Shown here piece by piece: positions 44,148 through 48,556 of a stretch of DNA of 48,556 bases; positions within the stretch are counted from its first letter, which is position 1, and each line of letters begins with the position of its first letter. This stretch comes from Gammaproteobacteria bacterium. GTDB lineage: Bacteria; Pseudomonadota; Gammaproteobacteria; Arenicellales; Poriferihabitantaceae. The notes beneath the pieces were generated by a model, which searched no databases, was not told where the DNA came from, and worked only from the letters and a program-made list of their open reading frames with translations. The stretch spans positions 1 through 48,556 of the forward strand of contig JAPOSW010000109.1 in the NCBI GenBank assembly GCA_026709505.1, in the 5' to 3' direction. The translations under genes were made by a program, and so were the position numbers.

Positions 44148-45455
44148 TCAAGAGCTCCGGCTTGAAAGCTGATCCCGGGTTCGGTAATAAAACACCGATG
44201 GCTTCAGAAACCAAGGGTTTCCCCGGTAATAGAATCTCCCCTTGAATTCATGCTTGTCGAGTGGGCTCTCGTGGCCCGGTTGTCCAGCCACCTTGAGTCC
44301 TGTCTTTGCACCCAGATAGCTCGATAGAGAGATACCGGAACCGCAATAACCCATGCAATAATGAACGCCATCATAGATTCCCAGATGCGGCAATTTATCA
44401 AAAGTGTAGGCAACAAACCCCATCCATGAGTGGCTGATTCTAATATCCGAGAGTGATGGAAACCGATTGAGCATCAATTCCCTTAGCTTTGGAGCACTGA
44501 TCGACGGTTCGGTCTCACGAATCAAGACACGCCCCCCAAACAGGATTCTTTTTCGTTCAGGACAGGTTCGATAGTAAACAACCAGTTTCAAGGTATCCGT
44601 GATCACTCGGTTTGTCGGCAGCAATTGATTGATCGTATCTCTGGGCAGCGGTTCTGTGGCGATAATGTAGGAGCCGATCGGTATGACTCGCTTTTGCATC
44701 CATGGTGTCGAGTTTCCGGTGTATCCATTGGTCGCAACAATCACCTCTCGGGCGCGGATCATGCCTTTGGTTGTCGAGACATGAAAAACGCCGCCTTTTT
44801 TCTGGATGCTGAGGCCCCGAGTGTGGGCGATAATCTGACAGCCCTGTTGTATCGCAGTATTCAGCATGCCTTGATGATAACGAGCCGGATCGATCGAGGA
44901 ACAGGCAGGATCGACCTTGCCGCCGTAATAATAGTTCGATCCAGTTTCTGCTGCTTGCTGCTCGATATTGACCGTATAGCATCCCTTTCTCAAGGATTCA
45001 GGCGTCTCATCGAGAGTTTTGCACATGTTTTGGAATTCCCGAGGCGAGTGTGCCCCGTGAAAACGTCCTGCATTTTGATAATCGCAATCGATACTGTTTT
45101 CCTGAACAAAGTCCTCGACCCATTGCAAAGATTCTTTACCGGTCTTGATCAGGGCTGTTGCCTGATCTTTTCCGAATTGTCGACAGAGTTCAGGATAGGA
45201 AGACTTGATGCTGGTGCTGATTTGCCCGCCGTTTCGGGTACTGCATCCCCAACCCGCATGTTCTGCATCAATGACCACGGTTTGCAGGTTGTGCCGAGTG
45301 GTCTGGATTGCCGCAGACAGGCCCGTATAGCCAGATCCCAGAATCACCACGTCGGACGATTTTGGGAGTGGGCTGTCCTGAATATCCGGGCGAGGTGTTC
45401 GCTCCCACCAGTAGGGTTTGCTCACATAATCCCCGGTAAAAATTTTCTCGGTCAT
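44148..45455 (-). CDS. FAD-dependent oxidoreductase (DadA/PuuB type)
   Basis: A 435-residue flavoenzyme. The start MTEKIFTGDYVSKPYWWE and PYWWERTPRP match gamma-glutamylputrescine/amine oxidases of the DAO family; VVILGSGYTGLSAA is the FAD motif, followed by DAEHAGWGCSTRNGGQIS. GVHYCMGYCGSGISLSSYLGAK is the C-terminal FAD-binding block. The ATG at 45455 overlaps the stop of the enolase-superfamily gene (ATGA), so the long frame to 45590 is rejected. It is the third gene of an operon with GMC oxidoreductase and the enolase-like enzyme. Substrate is unknown. Confidence 0.88.
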   Translation of the reverse strand: MTEKIFTGDYVSKPYWWERTPRPDIQDSPLPKSSDVVILGSGYTGLSAAIQTTRHNLQTVVIDAEHAGWGCSTRNGGQISTSIKSSYPELCRQFGKDQATALIKTGKESLQWVEDFVQENSIDCDYQNAGRFHGAHSPREFQNMCKTLDETPESLRKGCYTVNIEQQAAETGSNYYYGGKVDPACSSIDPARYHQGMLNTAIQQGCQIIAHTRGLSIQKKGGVFHVSTTKGMIRAREVIVATNGYTGNSTPWMQKRVIPIGSYIIATEPLPRDTINQLLPTNRVITDTLKLVVYYRTCPERKRILFGGRVLIRETEPSISAPKLRELMLNRFPSLSDIRISHSWMGFVAYTFDKLPHLGIYDGVHYCMGYCGSGISLSSYLGAKTGLKVAGQPGHESPLDKHEFKGRFYYRGNPWFLKPSVFYYRTRDQLSSRSS

Positions 45456-46552
45456 GCTGAACTGATACAGTAGGCTGCCTGATTCAGCCATTCGGGGTTG
45501 ATGTCCATACCCCATCCGGGAGCATTTGCAACAGTCACATGTCCATCGCCAACCTGATACGGGTTTTCGGTGAAGAGGTCCTGTTGCCAAGGGTAATAAT
45601 CCTCGCCTTCAATGGAAAGCTCCAGGTAATTCCCTGCATTGGGTATCGCCCTCAAAAGATGCATGGTAAACAGGGTCACCATCGACAGGTTTGCAGAATG
45701 GGGCGTGCAGGGAAGCCCCTTCCCTGCAGCCATTTTGGCAACTTCCAGAGTTCGGTCTAGGCCTCCGGCATAGCAGATATCCGGCTGCACGATATCAACA
45801 ACATGTTCATCAATCATATGGCGCCATCGAGGCAGCTTACATTCCTGCTCTCCGCCCATGACATCAATGTCCAGGGCTTCCCTCACCTTGCGGGTTTGTT
45901 CAAACTCCCAATAGGGGCAAGGTTCCTCAAAATGGCAGAACTGTCCGTCTTCAAGCATTTTCCCGATATTGATTGCCCTTTCCGGAGAGTAGCAGGAGTT
46001 GGCATCTGCAAGCAGTGCCGATTGGCCTCCGAATGCCCGGCTCATGACCTTGATCATTGTTTCGGTTCTGTCAGGCCATTCATCCCGGTCATGTCCGCAC
46101 TCGGAACCAACACGGATTTTGAATGCATCGAATCCCTTTGTATCAGCAAGTTCAAGCATGCGGGAAGCTTCCTGTTCGGGCTTGATATCCCTTTTCATTG
46201 ATGAAGCATAGGCACGAACGGGTCCGGGCGTGCCGCCAATCAATGCACACACCGGCAATTCCCTTGGCCGGCTCTGCAAATCCCAGATTGCGGTATCCAG
46301 ACCTGCCAGAGCACGTCTTAGATAGGAACCTGGGAACTTGTGTTCAAATTCCGTGATGTGCGTTATCAGTGCCAAGGCGTTGGACACATCATTTCCCAAA
46401 GCGTGGGGGGCGACCTGCCTATACAGGATTAGCGAGGTGATGTCAGCATTGTAGGTGGGCACCTGTCCCCAGCCGAAATCACCGGTTCCGGTAGTAATTC
46501 TGACGAATCCGACCATTTCGGTTATGAATGTTTCAATCTTCTCGATGATCAT
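45452..46552 (-). CDS. Enolase-superfamily dehydratase/racemase (mandelate racemase/MLE group)
   Basis: A 366-residue enzyme. The cap domain is followed by the barrel with DAFKIRVGSECG (KxR-type base at the second strand), LLADANSCYS (metal Asp), CHFEEPCPYWEFEQ (metal Glu), DVMGGEQECKLPRW, DIVQPDICYAGGL and CTPHSANLSMVTLF, with a His at the last strand. The pattern fits acid-sugar dehydratases of the superfamily. The ATG at 46552 is preferred; a frame to 46591 overlaps the GMC gene. It sits 25 bases after GMC and overlaps the FAD gene. Confidence 0.88.
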   Translation of the reverse strand: MIIEKIETFITEMVGFVRITTGTGDFGWGQVPTYNADITSLILYRQVAPHALGNDVSNALALITHITEFEHKFPGSYLRRALAGLDTAIWDLQSRPRELPVCALIGGTPGPVRAYASSMKRDIKPEQEASRMLELADTKGFDAFKIRVGSECGHDRDEWPDRTETMIKVMSRAFGGQSALLADANSCYSPERAINIGKMLEDGQFCHFEEPCPYWEFEQTRKVREALDIDVMGGEQECKLPRWRHMIDEHVVDIVQPDICYAGGLDRTLEVAKMAAGKGLPCTPHSANLSMVTLFTMHLLRAIPNAGNYLELSIEGEDYYPWQQDLFTENPYQVGDGHVTVANAPGWGMDINPEWLNQAAYCISSA

Positions 46553-46577
46553 GACGCGAAAAGACTGGTTTCCACGG

Positions 46578-48185
46578 TCAAGACTCAACAATCATGGAAG
46601 CGGCTTTCTCGCCAATCATGATGGTTGGGGCATTGGTATTGCCTGAAACAATAGTTGGCATGATCGAGGCATCGGCAATTCTGAGTCCGTCAATGCCGTG
46701 AACCCTGAGTTTCCTGTCAACCACTGCTTCAGAATCGTCTCCCATCTTGCAGGTGCCCACCGGGTGATAGATTGTCTGGCTGAACTCCCGGGCGGCCTGA
46801 AGTATGTCTTCATCGCTCTGGTAGTGGGAGCCGGGAATAAACTCTTCTTCAAGACTCGGTGCCAGAGAGGGAGCAGCGGCGATACGCCTGGCGCATTTGA
46901 CAGCATCGACGGCAACCTTGCAATCCCTGTCATCGGACAGGTATCCAGGGTGAATTTTGGGATATTGCAATGGATCTTTGGACTGTATTCTAATTTCTCC
47001 CCGGCTCCATGGCCGCAATTGGCATACAGAGCTGGTGAACGCCGAGAAAGGATGAACGCCGTCTCCGGGTTTGTCGGCAGAAAGTGGCTGCATGTGAAAC
47101 TGGATGTCAGGCCGGTCCAGATCGGGAACAGAGCGCGTGAAAATGTAGACCTGACTGGCAGCCAGGGTCATGGGCCCGGTTCGTGTCAGGACGTATTGCA
47201 ATCCGACTCCCATCATCTTGAGAGGATGATTCAATTCATCATTCAAGGTTCGGTCAACGGTTTTGTAAACCAGTCGAATCTGCAAGTGGTCCTGGAGGTT
47301 TTTGCCAACGCCCTTGAGCGAATGTACCGGTTGAATGTCCAAGGAGGTGAGCAAGTCTGGATCGCCGATACCAGAGCATTGCAGGAGTTGCGGTGAGTTG
47401 ATGCTTCCCGCACACAGGATGATTTCCGATTTGGCATTGGCTGTTTGAACTTTTCCCTGATGTTGATACTGAATGCCGGATGCCCGGTTACCTTCAAACT
47501 GCAATCTTAGAACTTGTGCCTCGGTTAATAGTTTCAGGTTGGGCCGCTTCAGGGCAGGGCGAAGATATCCCCTGGCGGTACTCCAGCGAAACCCCTTGTA
47601 TGCGGTTTGCTGAAAATATCCAACTCCTTCCTGAGCTTCGCCATTGCAGTCCGGGTTGTAGGGAATTCCGCATTCCACGGCTGCGGCGATGAATTTCTCG
47701 GCGATTGGACGTCTCAAGCGCAGATCGGAAACCTTTTGCGGACCGCCGGTCCCATGAAAGCGATTCCCTCCGTGCTCCTGATCTTCAGAGGCTTTGAAGA
47801 AGGGCAGGACATCTTGATATGACCAGCCATGATTGCCAAGTTCCGCCCAGTGGTCATAGTCCTGCGGTTGTCCCCTGACGTAGAGCAGGCCGTTTAGGGA
47901 ACTGGATCCGCCGAGCACCTTGCCCCTCGGCCATTGAAGGCTTCTGCCAGAGATGCCGGGGTCGGGTTCGGTCAGGTAGCACCAGTCGGCGGCTGGGCTA
48001 TGCATGGTCTTGAAGTATCCTACTGGAATATGTATCCAGGGATTCGTATCCTTGCCGCCGGCTTCAAGGAGCAATATTTGATTCGAGGGATTTTCGGAAA
48101 GCCTGTTGGCAACCACGCAGCCAGCAGAACCGGCGCCAACAATAATGTAATCGAATTGTTTGACGGAATTGTTTCGAGTTGGCAC
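46578..48185 (-). CDS. GMC-family oxidoreductase (choline/alcohol dehydrogenase type)
   Basis: A 535-residue flavoprotein. FAD motif DYIIVGAGSAGCVVANRLSE, GMC signature 1 GKVLGGSSSLNGLLYVRG, signature 2 AGSINSPQLLQCSGIGD, and the C-terminal catalytic block YHPVGTCKMGDDS plus IMPTIVSGNTNAPTIMIGEKAA are intact. It oxidises a primary alcohol or polyol, donating to the respiratory chain or oxygen. It begins the three-gene operon. Confidence 0.95.
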   Translation of the reverse strand: MPTRNNSVKQFDYIIVGAGSAGCVVANRLSENPSNQILLLEAGGKDTNPWIHIPVGYFKTMHSPAADWCYLTEPDPGISGRSLQWPRGKVLGGSSSLNGLLYVRGQPQDYDHWAELGNHGWSYQDVLPFFKASEDQEHGGNRFHGTGGPQKVSDLRLRRPIAEKFIAAAVECGIPYNPDCNGEAQEGVGYFQQTAYKGFRWSTARGYLRPALKRPNLKLLTEAQVLRLQFEGNRASGIQYQHQGKVQTANAKSEIILCAGSINSPQLLQCSGIGDPDLLTSLDIQPVHSLKGVGKNLQDHLQIRLVYKTVDRTLNDELNHPLKMMGVGLQYVLTRTGPMTLAASQVYIFTRSVPDLDRPDIQFHMQPLSADKPGDGVHPFSAFTSSVCQLRPWSRGEIRIQSKDPLQYPKIHPGYLSDDRDCKVAVDAVKCARRIAAAPSLAPSLEEEFIPGSHYQSDEDILQAAREFSQTIYHPVGTCKMGDDSEAVVDRKLRVHGIDGLRIADASIMPTIVSGNTNAPTIMIGEKAASMIVES

Positions 48186-48472
48186 GGCTATTTTGGAAAG
48201 GTTGCATTGACGGAAATTGTATCAGCAATATGCAGCCATGCTGATAGTAGAACAATCATATAACCGGCATGGATGATGCTGTTTCCGATTCATTTCACTG
48301 GCATTTTTTGCAGCTGGAGATTTTAGTCACATTCTTTGTTAACACTAGCCCGGTTTTTATTTATACTTCCCCAATTCCACTCTGAAGTGCGACACCCTGT
48401 GGGGTGGCGGCGTGCTGCAGACGGCCAGCGGGCGGATGACAATCTCCATGTCAAGCATAACGGAGAACTGTC

Positions 48473-48556
48473 ATGTGCAAGAGCTGCCGCCAGCTGGCCT
48501 GCGATGAACGATGCCAGATCAAGGTTCTGATGTCCAGAGGCCTGTCGATCCGCGAG
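48473..48556 (+). CDS. IS30-like transposase, N-terminal fragment cut by window end
   Basis: The last 28 codons read MCKSCRQLACDERCQIKVLM and then a helix with RGLSIRE. This fits the N-terminal helix-turn-helix of IS30-family transposases (pattern L-x-x-DERxQI). A Shine-Dalgarno-like GGAGAA lies 7 bases before the ATG. The gene continues beyond the window, so the inverted repeat and ends are unknown. Confidence 0.5.
   Translation, partial: MCKSCRQLACDERCQIKVLMSRGLSIRE

Noticed and set aside
1..48556. CRISPR arrays, rRNA genes, origins of replication
   Set aside because: No regularly spaced repeats, rRNA-like stretches or DnaA-box clusters were seen.

Overview
The window reads as a chromosomal segment of a free-living gammaproteobacterium-like member of the Pseudomonadota with a moderate GC content. 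The evidence is a gatCAB operon facing a mreBCD-mrdAB-mltB cell-wall operon, a tRNA-Arg with an encoded CCA end, Bug/Tct-type tripartite transport, and the LitR/ChrR-type lipid operon (SDR, amine oxidase, DUF1365, CFA synthase, DUF2878) that is common in Gammaproteobacteria. I cannot name a genus.

Region 1 (0-3 kb) holds a zeta-toxin-like kinase with a small upstream partner and a sulfatase/phosphonate-hydrolase-like enzyme. Region 2 (3-17 kb) is a scrambled aromatic-acid catabolic island. It has a class III ring-cleavage dioxygenase (HpaD type) in one operon with a tripartite tricarboxylate-type transporter, a cytochrome P450, a semialdehyde dehydrogenase (HpaE type), a fumarylacetoacetase-fold isomerase/decarboxylase (HpaG type), hydratase (HpaH type) and aldolase (HpaI type). 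Together these cover most of the homoprotocatechuate meta-cleavage route to succinate semialdehyde and pyruvate. hpaF and the hpaBC hydroxylase are not seen. A glutamine-synthetase-like ligase and an orphan solute-binding protein follow. A secreted hypothetical gene in the island is cut by an in-frame amber codon.

Region 3 (17.6-19.8 kb) has a stand-alone P-loop ATPase, a very short HTH protein with an operator-like promoter, and tRNA-Arg(TCG). Region 4 (19.8-39.5 kb) is the gatCAB / mreBCD-mrdAB-mltB backbone. The two normally divergent neighbours are separated by about 10 kb of accessory DNA, made of a decayed Clp-fold serine protease gene, an intact six-gene lipid-modification operon with a separate chalcone-isomerase-like gene, and a decayed RES/Xre toxin-antitoxin locus.

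Region 5 (39.5-48.5 kb) contains a HAD hydrolase, an MDR oxidoreductase, a YbaK-type deacylase, an unusual tyrosine-phosphatase/ankyrin fusion, a 40-residue membrane protein, and a tight three-gene operon (GMC oxidoreductase, enolase-superfamily enzyme, FAD oxidoreductase) that looks like an uncharacterised catabolic cassette. The window ends inside the first codons of an IS30-like transposase.

The most unusual items are the phosphatase-ankyrin fusion, three separate genes broken by three different stop codons (TAG, TGA, TAA), the insertion between gatC and mreB, and the P450- and transporter-linked aromatic pathway. All functions are inferred from motifs and context read by eye; no database search was run.
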